Positions 53,879-63,384 of a stretch of DNA of 64,000 nt are shown here, one piece after another; within the stretch, counting starts at the first letter, position 1, and the number at the start of each line of letters is the position of its first letter. Under the pieces are notes generated by a model. That model was not told where the DNA came from, made no database searches, and worked only from the letters and a program-made list of their open reading frames with translations. The DNA is from Rhodobacteraceae bacterium WD3A24 (GTDB lineage: Bacteria > Pseudomonadota > Alphaproteobacteria > Rhodobacterales > Rhodobacteraceae): NCBI GenBank assembly GCA_002967695.1, contig PUHN01000003.1, positions 83,176-147,175 on the forward strand, in the 5' to 3' direction. Made by a program: the position numbers and the translations under genes.

Positions 53879-54262
53879 ATGGACATGATCGCGCAGATCG
53901 AAGCCGAGCAGATCGCCGAGCTCGGCAAGACGGTCCCCGATTTCAAGGCGGGCGATACCGTCCGCGTGGGCTACAAGGTGACCGAGGGCACGCGCACCCG
54001 GGTGCAGAACTTCGAGGGCGTGTGCATCAGCCGCAAGAACGGCGGCGGAATCGCCGGCTCCTTCACCGTGCGCAAGATTTCCTTCGGCGAGGGGGTTGAG
54101 CGGGTCTTTCCGCTGTATTCCACCAATATCGAGCATATCCAGGTGATCCGCCGCGGCAAGGTGCGCCGCTCCAAGCTGTATTACCTGCGCGAGCGCCGGG
54201 GCAAGGCGGCACGCATTCCCGAAAAGACCAATTACCGCCCGCTGCGCGGCGCCGAAGCCTGA
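53879..54262 (+). CDS. rplS: 50S ribosomal protein L19
   Basis: Protein of 127 residues with the L19 core [35 protein letters not shown], then [44 protein letters not shown]. It lies at the bridge between subunits. It is followed after 10 bases by rpmE. Confidence 0.97.
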   Translation: MDMIAQIEAEQIAELGKTVPDFKAGDTVRVGYKVTEGTRTRVQNFEGVCISRKNGGGIAGSFTVRKISFGEGVERVFPLYSTNIEHIQVIRRGKVRRSKLYYLRERRGKAARIPEKTNYRPLRGAEA

Positions 54263-54272
54263 GGACCGCCCG

Positions 54273-54494
54273 ATGAAACACGACATCCATCCCGACTACC
54301 ACCTCATCGACGTCAAGATGACCGATGGCACCGTGGTGCAGATGAAATCGACCTGGGGAAAGGAGGGCGACACCATGACCCTCGATATCGACCCCAGCGG
54401 CCACCCCGCATGGACCGGCGGCTCGACCCGCCTGATGGATGCGGGCGGCCGGGTCTCGAAGTTCAAGAACAAATACGCTGGCCTCGGCTTCTGA
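54273..54494 (+). CDS. rpmE: 50S ribosomal protein L31 (cysteine-free type)
   Basis: Protein of 73 residues ([45 protein letters not shown] ... [15 protein letters not shown]). No zinc-binding CxxC pair is present, so it belongs to the C-minus form that is independent of zinc. It is the last gene of the ribosomal block. Confidence 0.95.
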   Translation: MKHDIHPDYHLIDVKMTDGTVVQMKSTWGKEGDTMTLDIDPSGHPAWTGGSTRLMDAGGRVSKFKNKYAGLGF

Positions 54495-54517
54495 TCGCCC
54501 GCCAGCGCCGGCATGTT

Positions 54518-54556
54518 CGAGGCCGCCCGCCCACGGCGTGGCGGCCTCGCGCGTTT
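54518..54556 (+). terminator. Probable terminator after rpmE
   Basis: 10-bp stem (54518-54527 with 54540-54549), 12-base loop and a weak TTTT a few bases later. Confidence 0.6.
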
Positions 54557-54684
54557 TGAGACGCCACAGCCACCAAATATTCCGGTTTCTCGCCCTTGAG
54601 CCCGCTTTATCCGGCCTGCGCCACAATATATAGTTGCCGTCACGGCGCGCAGCGCCGCGGACGGACGGGTAGAAGGGCAAGGCA

Positions 54685-55494
54685 GTGGCGCATATCATTG
54701 TCGTCGGCAACGAGAAGGGCGGCTCGGGGAAATCCACCACCTCGATGCACATCGCCATCGCGCTGGCGCGGCTGGGCCAGCGGATCGGCGTGATCGACCT
54801 CGATCTGCGCCAGCGCAGCCTGGGACGTTATATCGAGAATCGGCAGGCCTATTCAGAACAGTCGGGGATCGAGTTGCCCACGCCGATCCTGCGCGAATTG
54901 CCCGAGGTGGACCGCGACAGCCTCGATCCCGGCGAGAACATCCATGACCACCGACTTTCGGTGGCCATGTCCGGGCTCGAACAGGAAGCCGATTTCATCC
55001 TGATCGACTGCCCCGGATCGCACACGCGGCTCAGCCAGGTGGCGCATTCACTCGCCGACACGCTGATCACCCCGCTCAATGACAGTTTCGTGGATTTCGA
55101 TCTTCTCGCCCGCTTCGACCCCTATTCGGGCAAGGTGCTCGGGCCGTCGATCTATTCGGAGATGGTCTGGAATGCGCGCCAGCTGCGGGCGCAGGCGGGG
55201 CTCAGGCCGATCGACTGGATCGTGCTGCGCAACCGGCTGGGCACGCTGCAGATGCATAACAAACGCAAGGTGGGTCAGGCGCTGGAGGATCTTTCGCGCC
55301 GCATCGGATTTCGTGTCGTGCCGGGTTTCAGCGAGCGCGTGGTCTTTCGAGAACTCTTTCCACGCGGGCTGACCCTGCTGGATCTGCGCGATATCGGGGT
55401 CGAGCAGCTCAGCATGTCCAACATCGCCGCCCGTCAGGAGCTGCGCGACCTCGTCACCGCGCTCGACCTGCCCGATATCCGGGTTACGTTCTGA
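54685..55494 (+). CDS. mipZ: Division-plane positioning ATPase MipZ
   Basis: ParA/MinD-type ATPase of 269 residues. It has the deviant Walker A KGGSGKST at residues 11-18, IGVIDLDLRQRSLGRYIENRQAY, Walker B FILIDCPGSH, and the alphaproteobacterial MipZ segment TLITPLNDSFVDFDLLARFDPYSGKVLGPSIYSEMVWNARQ. It forms a gradient from the poles through ParB and inhibits FtsZ away from midcell. GTG start at 54685. Confidence 0.95.
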   Translation: MAHIIVVGNEKGGSGKSTTSMHIAIALARLGQRIGVIDLDLRQRSLGRYIENRQAYSEQSGIELPTPILRELPEVDRDSLDPGENIHDHRLSVAMSGLEQEADFILIDCPGSHTRLSQVAHSLADTLITPLNDSFVDFDLLARFDPYSGKVLGPSIYSEMVWNARQLRAQAGLRPIDWIVLRNRLGTLQMHNKRKVGQALEDLSRRIGFRVVPGFSERVVFRELFPRGLTLLDLRDIGVEQLSMSNIAARQELRDLVTALDLPDIRVTF

Positions 55495-55630
55495 AGACCC
55501 GATACGCCCCGGCAGCATGGGGCGAGCTGCCGCCATAGGCACGGTGCAGGCGGTCGGTCAGCCTGCTCTCGCAGTCAAAGACGCTGGAACGCCCCATGGT
55601 TCGCGCGATCAGTTGACGCCAACGCTGCAT
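55484..55630 (-). CDS. Possible 48-residue small protein
   Basis: ORF MQRWRQLIARTMG... ending in YRVFRT, with GGAGG ten bases before the ATG, antisense to the last ten bases of mipZ. It is basic and has no known domain. The gap between mipZ and the GMC gene has no other coding signal. Low confidence; it may be chance. Confidence 0.35.
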   Translation of the reverse strand: MQRWRQLIARTMGRSSVFDCESRLTDRLHRAYGGSSPHAAGAYRVFRT

Positions 55631-55748
55631 TTCTTCTGCCTCCGGTCGTTCATTCTCCGTTGACGCTCTTTTGCCGCGCAACCGGGGACAAAGCGTGACA
55701 TGGGGGGACGAATGTTCGGGCCATGCCGTGGCAATTCTGCGGCCGGCT

Positions 55749-57329
55749 TTACTTCCCCAGAATCATGTCGGCTCCCTTTTCGGCGATCATCAGCGTGGGC
55801 GCGTTGGTGTTGCCGCTGGTGATGGTCGGCATCACCGAGGCGTCGATCACCCGCAGCCCCGCCACCCCGCGCACGCGCAGTTCCGGGTCCACCACGGCGC
55901 CGTCATCCGCGCCCATCCGGGCGGTGCCCACCGGGTGGAAGATCGTGGTGCCGATGCGCCCGGCCGCCTCGGCCAGCGCCGCGTCGCTCTCGGCCTCGGC
56001 GCCGGGGCGGAACTCCTCGGGGCTGTAGCGCGCAAGCGGCTGCTGGGCCATGATCCGCCGCGTCAGCCGGATCGCGCGCGCCGCCGTCAGCCGGTCGCCC
56101 GGCGTGGACAGGTAGTTCGGCGCGATCTCGGGCGGCGCGGCCGGGTCGGGCGCGGTGATGCGGACATGGCCGCGGCTTTCGGGCCGCAGGTGGCACACGC
56201 TTGCGGTGAGCGCGGGGAAGTCGTGCAGCGGCTCGCCGAAGGCGTCGAGGCTGAGCGGCTGGACGTGATATTCGAGGTCGGCCGTGGCGACCTCGGGCGA
56301 CGAGCGCGCGAAGGCGCCGAGCTGGCTGGGCGCCATCGACATCGGCCCCGACCGCGTCAGCGCGTATTCCAGCGCCATCCGCGCCTTGCCGGCCAGCGAG
56401 TTCGCCATGGTGTTGAGCGTGCGCGCCCCGTGCAGCCGCCATGCGCAGCGGATCTGCAGATGGTCCTGCAGGTTCTCGCCCACGGGCGCATCGCGGACCA
56501 CCTCGACGCCCATCTCCTGCAGCAGCGCGCCCGGGCCGATGCCCGAAAGCTGGAGAATCTGCGGCGAGCCGATCGTCCCCGCGGCGAGGATCACCTCGGC
56601 GCCCGCGCGCGCCTCGACCGTCGCCCCGCCCCGGCGGTAGCGCACGCCCGTGGCGCGGCCCTGCTTGATGACGATGCGTTCGACCTGCGCGCCGGTCTCG
56701 ACCTTCAGCGTCTCGCGCCGCTTCACCGGGGCCAGGAACCCGCGCGCCGCGTTCCAGCGCCAGCCGCGGCGCTGGTTGACCTTGAAATAGGCCACGCCCT
56801 CGTTGTCGCCGTCGTTGAAATCGTCGGTGTGGGGAATGCCCGCGGCATCGGCCGCGCGGGCCCAGTCGTCGAGGACCGTCCAGCTCAGCCGCTGGGGCTC
56901 GACCCGCCATTCGCCGCCGGCGCCGTGGGCGGCGCTTTCGCCTGCGTGGTAGTCCTCGTGGCGCTTGAAAAGGGGAAGCACGTCGTGCCAGCCCCAGCCG
57001 GTGCAGCCCATCTGCCGCCAGCCGTCATAATCGGCCGCCTGGCCGCGCAGATAGAGCATCCCGTTGATCGACGAGCACCCGCCCAGCAGCTTGCCCCGCG
57101 GATAGAGCAGGCTGCGCCCGCCCAAGCCCGGCTCTTCGCGCGTGCGCAGCATCCAGTCGGTGCGCGGGTTGCCGATGCAATAGAGGTAGCCCATCGGGAT
57201 ATGGACCCAGTGATAGCGGTCGCTTCCGCCCGCCTCGAGCAGCAGCACCCTGTGGCGCGCGCTCAGCCGGTTCGCCAGAAGGCACCCGGCCGTGCCCGCG
57301 CCCACGACGATGTAGTCCCAGTCGGCCAT
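55749..57329 (-). CDS. GMC-family FAD oxidoreductase (alcohol/choline dehydrogenase-like)
   Basis: Flavoenzyme of 526 residues. It has the FAD motif YIVVGAGTAGCLLANRLS at the start, the GMC signature 1 YPRGKLLGGCSSINGMLYLRGQ near residue 78, signature 2 GTIGSPQILQLSGIGPG, and the C-terminal catalytic region FHPVGTARMGADDGAVVDPELRVRGVAGLRVIDASVMPTITSGNTNAPTLMIAEK with His and Asn. It oxidises an alcohol to an aldehyde; the substrate is unknown. It is isolated by small gaps on both sides. Confidence 0.93.
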   Translation of the reverse strand: MADWDYIVVGAGTAGCLLANRLSARHRVLLLEAGGSDRYHWVHIPMGYLYCIGNPRTDWMLRTREEPGLGGRSLLYPRGKLLGGCSSINGMLYLRGQAADYDGWRQMGCTGWGWHDVLPLFKRHEDYHAGESAAHGAGGEWRVEPQRLSWTVLDDWARAADAAGIPHTDDFNDGDNEGVAYFKVNQRRGWRWNAARGFLAPVKRRETLKVETGAQVERIVIKQGRATGVRYRRGGATVEARAGAEVILAAGTIGSPQILQLSGIGPGALLQEMGVEVVRDAPVGENLQDHLQIRCAWRLHGARTLNTMANSLAGKARMALEYALTRSGPMSMAPSQLGAFARSSPEVATADLEYHVQPLSLDAFGEPLHDFPALTASVCHLRPESRGHVRITAPDPAAPPEIAPNYLSTPGDRLTAARAIRLTRRIMAQQPLARYSPEEFRPGAEAESDAALAEAAGRIGTTIFHPVGTARMGADDGAVVDPELRVRGVAGLRVIDASVMPTITSGNTNAPTLMIAEKGADMILGK

Positions 57330-57455
57330 CTCTCTCCCCTCGCGCGAGGGGCAGCCTAGCAGAGGCGAGGGTCGGCGCAATGGCGGCCGCGCCCCGCCTT
57401 TTCAGCCCCGCCCCCGCGCTGTATCAGGGACGGGCATCAAGAGGCGGGACAGGGC

Positions 57456-58085
57456 ATGGCGCAACGGCCGCAGGCGGTGATCTTCGATATCGGCAACGTG
57501 CTGATCGAGTGGCAGCCCGAACGCTTCTACGACTCGATCATGCCGCGCCCCGAGCGCGAGCGCATGTTCGCCGAGGTCGATCTGCACGGCATGAATGACG
57601 AGATCGACGCCGGCGGTCCGTTCCGCGAGACGGTCTATGCCTGGGCGGCGCGCTACCCCGAATGGGAGGCCCATATCCGCCTGTGGCACGACCGCTGGAT
57701 CGATATCGCCGCACCGGTGATCGACCGCTCGCTGCACCTGTTGCGCGGGCTGCGCGCGCGTGGGGTGCCGGTCTTTGCGCTGACCAATTTCGGCATACAC
57801 AGCTTCGCCTTCGCGCGCAGGCAGTATGCCTTTCTCGACGAGTTCGACCGCCACTACATCTCGGGGCATATGGGTGTCATCAAACCCGACGCGGAAATCT
57901 ACGCGATGGTCGAGGCCGATTGCGGCATGCCGCCCGAACGGCTTCTGTTCACCGACGACAAGCCCGAGAACATCGACGCCGCGCGGGCGCGCGGCTGGCA
58001 GACACATATTTTCCGCGGCGCGGATGGCTGGGCCGACCGGCTTGTCGCCGCGGGACTGCTGGATGAGGGGGAGACGCGGCCATGA
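57456..58085 (+). CDS. HAD-superfamily hydrolase (HAD-IA)
   Basis: Protein of 209 residues, HAD subfamily IA. Motif I is atypical: VIFDIGNVLIEW, with D-x-G-N-V in place of DxDGT, as in the dehalogenase/phosphatase-like YihX group. Motif II is ALTNFG, motif III has GVIKPDAEIY, and motif IV is LLFTDDKPENIDAA. It probably hydrolyses a small phosphate ester. It overlaps the next gene by four bases. Confidence 0.92.
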   Translation: MAQRPQAVIFDIGNVLIEWQPERFYDSIMPRPERERMFAEVDLHGMNDEIDAGGPFRETVYAWAARYPEWEAHIRLWHDRWIDIAAPVIDRSLHLLRGLRARGVPVFALTNFGIHSFAFARRQYAFLDEFDRHYISGHMGVIKPDAEIYAMVEADCGMPPERLLFTDDKPENIDAARARGWQTHIFRGADGWADRLVAAGLLDEGETRP

Positions 58086-58999
58086 CCATCAGCATCATCG
58101 GCGCCGAGGCAGAGGCGGGGCTCGACTGGCTCGGCCTGTGTGACGCCTTCGCGCGCGGCCATGAGATGCCCCGCGCCGAGATCGCCGACAGCTTTCTCTA
58201 TCGCGGGGATGACACGCTCCTGTCGCGGTCGGCATGGATTTCGGGCATGGGCATGGCGGTCAAGACCGCCACCCTGTTTCCCGCCAACCCCGCCGCGGGG
58301 CTTGCGACGGTGAATGGCGGGGTGACCCTCTATTCCGACACCGACGGGCGGCTGGAGGCGGTGGTGGATTTCCACCTTGTCACCAAATGGAAGACGGCCG
58401 GCGACAGCCTTTACGCCGCGCGCCTGCTCGCGCGGCCGGACAGCCGCGCCATCACGATCATCGGGGCGGGCAACGTGGCACGCTCGATGATCGAGGCCTA
58501 TCGCGCGGCCTTTCCATCCGCGCGATTCACGGTGTGGAACCGCACGCCGGAGGCGGCCGAGCGCCTTGCCGACTCGGTCGAGGGCGCCACGGCGGCCAGC
58601 GACATCGAGGCGGCGGTGGCGGGCGCCGACATCGTCTGCACCACGACGATGACGCGCGATCCGGTGCTGCACGGGGCATGGCTGCGGCCGGGGCAGCATG
58701 TCGACCTGATCGGCGCCTTCCGCCCCGACACCCGCGAGGCCGATGACGATGTGCTGCGCCGCGCACGGCTCTTTGTCGACAGCCGCGCGACCACGCTCGA
58801 CCACATCGGAGAGCTCCGCATCCCGCTCGTCGAGGGCGTGATCGCCCGCGACGACGTGATTGCCGATTTCTACGACATCGCGGCCGGGCATTTCCGCCGC
58901 GGCTCCGACGACGAGATCACCGTCTGCAAGAATGGCGGCGGCGCCCATCTCGATCTGATGACGGCACGCTACATCCAGTCCACAACACGGGGCCGCTGA
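58082..58999 (+). CDS. Ornithine cyclodeaminase / mu-crystallin family protein
   Basis: NAD(P)-binding protein of 305 residues: substrate part (LLSRSAWISGMGMAVKTATLFPANPAAG), Rossmann motif ITIIGAGNVARSMIEAY near residue 130, then VCTTTMTRDPVLHGAWLRPGQHVDLIGAFRPDTREADDDV. Members include ornithine cyclodeaminase, alanine dehydrogenase and ketimine reductases, so the exact reaction is open. It is coupled to the HAD gene by ATGA. Confidence 0.9.
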   Translation: MTISIIGAEAEAGLDWLGLCDAFARGHEMPRAEIADSFLYRGDDTLLSRSAWISGMGMAVKTATLFPANPAAGLATVNGGVTLYSDTDGRLEAVVDFHLVTKWKTAGDSLYAARLLARPDSRAITIIGAGNVARSMIEAYRAAFPSARFTVWNRTPEAAERLADSVEGATAASDIEAAVAGADIVCTTTMTRDPVLHGAWLRPGQHVDLIGAFRPDTREADDDVLRRARLFVDSRATTLDHIGELRIPLVEGVIARDDVIADFYDIAAGHFRRGSDDEITVCKNGGGAHLDLMTARYIQSTTRGR

Positions 59000-59142
59000 C
59001 CGGCACGGGCGGGGTCATGGGCGGCGATTCGCCGATTCGCCGCTCCGACGGGTTGCCTGCCGGTCGCGCGATGCCAAAATATGTATCGTGGAGTTGCGTT
59101 CCGCGGCGGCCGCGAAATCCGTGGTCGGCGTGCGAGGGAGGC

Positions 59143-60129
59143 ATGGAGCGCGCAATGGCGGACGACGCGCGGACGGGCACTCGGCTCTATAGTGCCGAAA
59201 TCCTGGCTTTGGCCACGAGCGGCACGCTGTTTGCGGCCAGCCTGCTGCTGGCCACACAAAGCCAGCAAAGCGTCGCTTGGGGCGAGTTCATCCTCTGGAA
59301 CGCCTTTGCCGCGGTGCTGATCGGTGGCGGGCTCGAACGCCGGGCGCTGAACACCTCTCCGGGCGCGGCCCATGCGATGATATCGGTCGGGCTGTTGTTC
59401 AATTTCGGCAGCAGCGCGGCCCTGCTCAACTATCTTCTGTTCCCGATCGAGCGCGAGATGATCGACCCGCTGCTGTTTCGCATCGACCGGCAGCTCGGCT
59501 ATTTCTGGGGCGATTTCGTCCATTTTTTTGACCGGATGCCCGGCATCGGCGTGGCGCTGTCCTACATCTACAACAGCGCGCTGTTCCAGGTGCTCGGGGT
59601 GATCGTCCTGTTGGGGCTGACCGAGCGGCAGCTGCAGCTTCATCGCTTTCTCGTCGCCGGCACCGTATCAGTGTGCCTGACGCTCGCCATATGGTGGGCG
59701 GCGCCCAGCATCGGCCCTTCGGCCTATTACGAGATTCCCGAATCGATCAGCGACAACATCAACCTCGTCGTTGACACGGCGTACGGCGAGGAACTCGCGC
59801 AGCTCGCCCGCGAGGGGACGGCGACGATCCAGGCCAGGGAGATTTCCGGCGTGATCGCCTTTCCGTCGCTTCACACGGTGATGGCCTGCATGGTGGTCGT
59901 CTTCACGCTTGGAACGCGGCTCTTTTTGCCCGCGTTGGCGCTTAACGCGCCGATGATCCCGGCGACGCTGGCCCATGGCGGCCACCATCTCAGCGATGTC
60001 TTCGGCGGATTGGCGGTGTTCATCCTCGCCCTCGCGGCGGCGGTCTGGATGCTGCCGGGCCCGGCCGGGCGGGAAACGGGGGCGGCGGGCGCTGGGGCGC
60101 CTTCCGGCGGTGGGCGCAACGGGCAGTAG
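59143..60129 (+). CDS. PAP2-superfamily phosphatase
   Basis: Membrane protein of 328 residues with several hydrophobic segments. The PAP2/AUR1-type active site is FPSLHTVMACMV (about residues 240-251), and TLAHGGHHLSDVFGGLAVF is the second motif with catalytic His and Asp. It hydrolyses or transfers a lipid phosphate at the inner membrane; close relatives include inositol phosphorylceramide synthase-like proteins. A GAGGGAG site precedes the ATG at 59143; the longer frame has no site. The C-terminal 25 residues are Gly/Ala-rich. Confidence 0.88.
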   Translation: MERAMADDARTGTRLYSAEILALATSGTLFAASLLLATQSQQSVAWGEFILWNAFAAVLIGGGLERRALNTSPGAAHAMISVGLLFNFGSSAALLNYLLFPIEREMIDPLLFRIDRQLGYFWGDFVHFFDRMPGIGVALSYIYNSALFQVLGVIVLLGLTERQLQLHRFLVAGTVSVCLTLAIWWAAPSIGPSAYYEIPESISDNINLVVDTAYGEELAQLAREGTATIQAREISGVIAFPSLHTVMACMVVVFTLGTRLFLPALALNAPMIPATLAHGGHHLSDVFGGLAVFILALAAAVWMLPGPAGRETGAAGAGAPSGGGRNGQ

Positions 60130-60172
60130 GCCACGCCCCGACCACCGCGTCAGCGCGGCGGCGATAACGCCG

Positions 60173-61138
60173 CTACCCCCACAGCGCTGGCTCGGGCGGA
60201 TGGATGCCCTCGGCGTCGAATTTCAGCGCTGACGCCCTATCCTGCGCCAGCAGAAGTGGCCCGTCGAGATCGGTCACCGCCGCATCCTGTGCGACCAGCA
60301 CCGCCGGCGCCATCGCCAGCGAAGTGCCCACCATGCACCCCACCATCACCCGGTAGTCCTGCGCCAGAGCCTCGGCGCGCAGGGCGAGCGCCTCGGTCAG
60401 CCCGCCGGTCTTGTCGAGCTTGATGTTGACCATGTCGTACTTGCCCGCCAGCCCCGGTAGGCTGTCGCGGTCGTGGCAGGACTCGTCGGCGCAGACCGGC
60501 AGCGGCCGCGCGATCTCGGCCAGCATGGCGTCGTCGCCGGCGGGCAGCGGCTGCTCGACCATCTCCACGCCCAGACGGACGAGATGGGGGGCGAGATCGG
60601 CATAGACCTCGGCCGTCCAGCCCTCGTTCGCGTCAACGATGATGCGCGAGTCGGGCGCGCCGGCGCGCACGGCCTCCAGCCGCGGCATGTCCTCGGGCGT
60701 GCCCAGCTTGATCTTCAGAAGCGGCCGATGAGCGTTGCGGGCCGCCGCCGCGCGCATCTTCTCGGGCGCGTCCAGCGACAGGGTGAAGGCCGTGATCTCG
60801 GTGCCCGGCGCGGGCAGGCCGGCCAGTTCCCACACGCGGCACCCCGTCCGCTTGGCCTCCAGATCCCACAGCGCGCAATCCACGGCGTTGCGCGCCGCGC
60901 CGGGGGGCAGCGCCGCCTGCAGCGCGGCACGGTCCAGCGGCAGGCTCAGCCCCATGATCTGGGCGGCAACGCTGTCGAGCGTCTCGCCATAGCGGGCGTA
61001 GGGGACGCATTCACCCCGGCCCGTGGCGCCGCCGTCGCTGGCGTGGACCGTGAGAACCTCGGCGGTGCTGCGCGAGCCCCGCGCGATGGTGAAGACCTCG
61101 GCCAGGGGGAAGCTGTCGCGGCTTACGGAAAGTTCCAT
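60173..61138 (-). CDS. dgcA: N-acetyl-D-glutamate racemase DgcA
   Basis: Enolase-superfamily racemase of 321 residues. The muconate-lactonizing subgroup ligands are visible: catalytic KIKLG (about residue 142), metal Asp/Glu in VDANEGW, EQPLP and CADES, and the second lysine in NIKLDKTGG. With DgcN upstream it forms the D-glutamate catabolic pair: DgcN N-acetylates D-glutamate and DgcA racemises the product to N-acetyl-L-glutamate. It starts 3 bases downstream of the dgcN stop. Confidence 0.9.
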   Translation of the reverse strand: MELSVSRDSFPLAEVFTIARGSRSTAEVLTVHASDGGATGRGECVPYARYGETLDSVAAQIMGLSLPLDRAALQAALPPGAARNAVDCALWDLEAKRTGCRVWELAGLPAPGTEITAFTLSLDAPEKMRAAAARNAHRPLLKIKLGTPEDMPRLEAVRAGAPDSRIIVDANEGWTAEVYADLAPHLVRLGVEMVEQPLPAGDDAMLAEIARPLPVCADESCHDRDSLPGLAGKYDMVNIKLDKTGGLTEALALRAEALAQDYRVMVGCMVGTSLAMAPAVLVAQDAAVTDLDGPLLLAQDRASALKFDAEGIHPPEPALWG

Positions 61139-61141
61139 CGC

Positions 61142-62143
61142 TCAGACCGCCTCCAGCGCGTCCACCAGCCGCGCGGCGCCGTGGCGGAACGGGTCCACGG
61201 CGGGCAGGCCCATGCGGCCCTCGACCTCTTCGAGATAGGCGCGCGCCTCGTCCTCGCCCAGCGCGGCGGTGTTGACCGAAATGCCGACCACCTTGCAGCC
61301 GGGGTTGGCCATGTGGGCCACCTGCAACGCCAGGTCGCGCAGCGACTCCATGCTGGGCAGCTTGTAGTCGGGCAGGCCGCGCATGTGTTCGCGCGTGGGC
61401 TCGTGACACAGGATCAGCGCGTCGGGCTGGCCGCCATGGATCAGCGCCATCGTCACGCCGGAATACGACACGTGGAACAGGCTGCCCTGCCCCTCGATCA
61501 GGTCCCAGTGGTCCGCCTCGTTGTCGGGCGTGAGCCATTCGATCGAGCCGGCCATGAAATCGGCCACGACCGCGTCCAGCGGCACGCCCTCGCCGGTGAT
61601 CAGGATGCCGGTCTGGCCCGTGGCGCGGAAGCTGGCCTTCATGCCGCGCTCGCGCATCTCGCGCTCCATCGCCAGGCCGGTATACATCTTGCCGACCGAG
61701 CAGTCGGTGCCCACCGCGAGGCAGCGCTTGCCGCTGCGCGCCTTGCCGTCAGCGATCGGATAGGCGCGGTCGGGCACGCGCACGTCGTGCAGGCTGCGGC
61801 CCGTGGCCCGGGCGACCTCGACCAGGTCGGGCTCGTCGCGCAGAAGGTTGTGCAGCCCCGAGGCCAGGTCGAAACCCTCTTCCAGCGCCGCGACCAGCAC
61901 CTTCTTCCAGGCCTTCGAGATCACGCCGCCCCGGTTGGCCACGCCGATCACCAGCGTCTTCACGCCCGCCTCGCGGGCCTCGGCCAGCGTCATGTCGGGC
62001 AGGCCCATGTCGGCGCCGCAGCCTTCGAGCCGGAAATGGCCGACGGCGTAGTCGGGCCGCCAGTCCTTGATGCCCTGGGCCACCTTGGCGGCGAGCTGGT
62101 CGGGCGCGTCGCCGAGGAAAAGCAGATAAGGGGTCTCGATCAT
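61142..62143 (-). CDS. dgcN: D-glutamate N-acetyltransferase DgcN
   Basis: Protein of 333 residues of the former DUF1611 family with a P-loop-like GTDCSVGKMYTGLAMEREM near residue 155 and ATGQTGILITGEGVPLDAVVADFMAG. The C-terminal AHMANPGCKVVGISVNTAALGEDEARAYL is also typical. It allows use of D-glutamate, for example from peptidoglycan or poly-glutamate. The start at 62143 (MIETPYLLFLGDAPD) is preceded by no strong site. It is divergent to mcl1. Confidence 0.9.
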   Translation of the reverse strand: MIETPYLLFLGDAPDQLAAKVAQGIKDWRPDYAVGHFRLEGCGADMGLPDMTLAEAREAGVKTLVIGVANRGGVISKAWKKVLVAALEEGFDLASGLHNLLRDEPDLVEVARATGRSLHDVRVPDRAYPIADGKARSGKRCLAVGTDCSVGKMYTGLAMEREMRERGMKASFRATGQTGILITGEGVPLDAVVADFMAGSIEWLTPDNEADHWDLIEGQGSLFHVSYSGVTMALIHGGQPDALILCHEPTREHMRGLPDYKLPSMESLRDLALQVAHMANPGCKVVGISVNTAALGEDEARAYLEEVEGRMGLPAVDPFRHGAARLVDALEAV

Positions 62144-62413
62144 CGCGCTACTCCGTTGGTTCGCCGCGCAGAATGGCGCATATCGATGCGAATGTCCTGA
62201 GTTTCTGGAAACGAACCGGCTGTCGGGGCCGCATGATCTGCACGTATTTGGCATTTTGGCACATGATTCGTGCGCGAGTCTCCGCATTCCGCGAAGGACT
62301 CGCCGCACGCGCGGGGCCACCATGCGGGCCCGAAACACGGGTTGCACGGCGCGCGGTAATAATCTAGCCCTCGATATGACCCCAAGCGTAATATCATTGC
62401 CGACAGGACGACC
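62144..62413. promoter_or_regulatory. Divergent intergenic region dgcN / mcl1
   Basis: No gene. It contains the tandem words TTTGGCA TTTTGGCA around 62257-62271 and an inverted pair GATAT (62373-62377) / ATATC (62391-62395) just before mcl1. These may be promoter or operator sites; no regulator is adjacent. Confidence 0.35.
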
Positions 62414-63370
62414 ATGAGCTTTCGCATCCAGCCCGCGCCCCCGGCCCGCCCGAATCGCTGCCAGCTCTTCGGGCCGGGCTCGCGCCCCGCGCTGTTCGAG
62501 AAGATGGCCGCCAGCGCCGCCGACGTCATCAACCTCGATCTCGAGGACTCGGTCCCCCCCGACGACAAGGCCGCTGCCCGCGCCAACGTCATCGCGGCGA
62601 CGCATGACGTGGACTGGGGGCGCAAGACGCTGAGCGTGCGCATCAACGGGCTGGACACGCCCTACTGGCACAAGGACATCATCGAACTGCTGGAGCAGGG
62701 CGGCGAACGGCTCGACCTCGTCATGATCCCCAAGGTCGGCTGCGCGGCCGACCTCTACGCGGTCGACGCGCTGGTCACGGCGGTCGAGCGCGACAAGGCC
62801 CGCACGAAGCCCATCGGCTTCGAGGTCATCATCGAATCCGCCGCGGGCATCGCCCATGTCGAGGAGATCGCCGCGGCCACGCCCCGCCTGCAGGCGATGA
62901 GCCTTGGCGCGGCGGACTTCGCGGCCTCCATGGGCATGGCCACCACCGGCATCGGGGGGACGCAGGAAAACTACTACATGCTGCATGACGGCCAGAAGCA
63001 CTGGTCGGATCCGTGGCACTGGGCGCAGGCCGCGATCGTGGCCGCCTGCCGCACCCACGGCGTGCTGCCCGTGGACGGCCCCTTCGGCGACTTCTCCGAC
63101 GATGACGGGTTCCGCGCCCAGGCGCGCCGGTCGGCCACGCTGGGCATGGTCGGCAAATGGGCCATCCACCCCAAGCAGGTCGCGCTGGCCAACGAGGTCT
63201 TCACCCCCAGCGACGAGGCGGTGGCCGAGGCGCGCGAGATCCTCGCGGCGATGGAGGAGGCCAAGGCGCGCGGCGAGGGCGCGGCGGTCTACAAGGGCCG
63301 GCTGGTGGACATCGCCAGCATCAAGCAGGCCGAGGTCATCGTCCGGCAGGCCGAGATGATCGCAGGCTGA
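62414..63370 (+). CDS. mcl1: L-malyl-CoA / beta-methylmalyl-CoA lyase
   Basis: CitE-like lyase of 318 residues, the length of Rhodobacter Mcl1. Motifs: CQLFGPGSRPALFEKMAASAADVINLDLEDSVPP, GFEVIIESAAGIAHVEEIAAA with metal-binding Glu, GAADFAASMGM, GMVGKWAIHPKQVALANEVFTP. It cleaves methylmalyl-CoA to propionyl-CoA and glyoxylate in the ethylmalonyl-CoA pathway for acetate assimilation. GGACGACC upstream is a weak site. Confidence 0.95.
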   Translation: MSFRIQPAPPARPNRCQLFGPGSRPALFEKMAASAADVINLDLEDSVPPDDKAAARANVIAATHDVDWGRKTLSVRINGLDTPYWHKDIIELLEQGGERLDLVMIPKVGCAADLYAVDALVTAVERDKARTKPIGFEVIIESAAGIAHVEEIAAATPRLQAMSLGAADFAASMGMATTGIGGTQENYYMLHDGQKHWSDPWHWAQAAIVAACRTHGVLPVDGPFGDFSDDDGFRAQARRSATLGMVGKWAIHPKQVALANEVFTPSDEAVAEAREILAAMEEAKARGEGAAVYKGRLVDIASIKQAEVIVRQAEMIAG

Positions 63371-63384
63371 CGCCGGCGCACGCC

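Noticed and set aside
53602..54099. Plus-strand frame of 165 residues reading into rplS
   Set aside because: Arg-rich out-of-frame translation; rplS is the real gene and the upstream part has no coding pattern.
60473..62200. A 575-residue plus-strand frame opposite dgcA and dgcN
   Set aside because: Translation resembles antisense GC-rich shadow sequence; both minus-strand genes show catalytic motifs.
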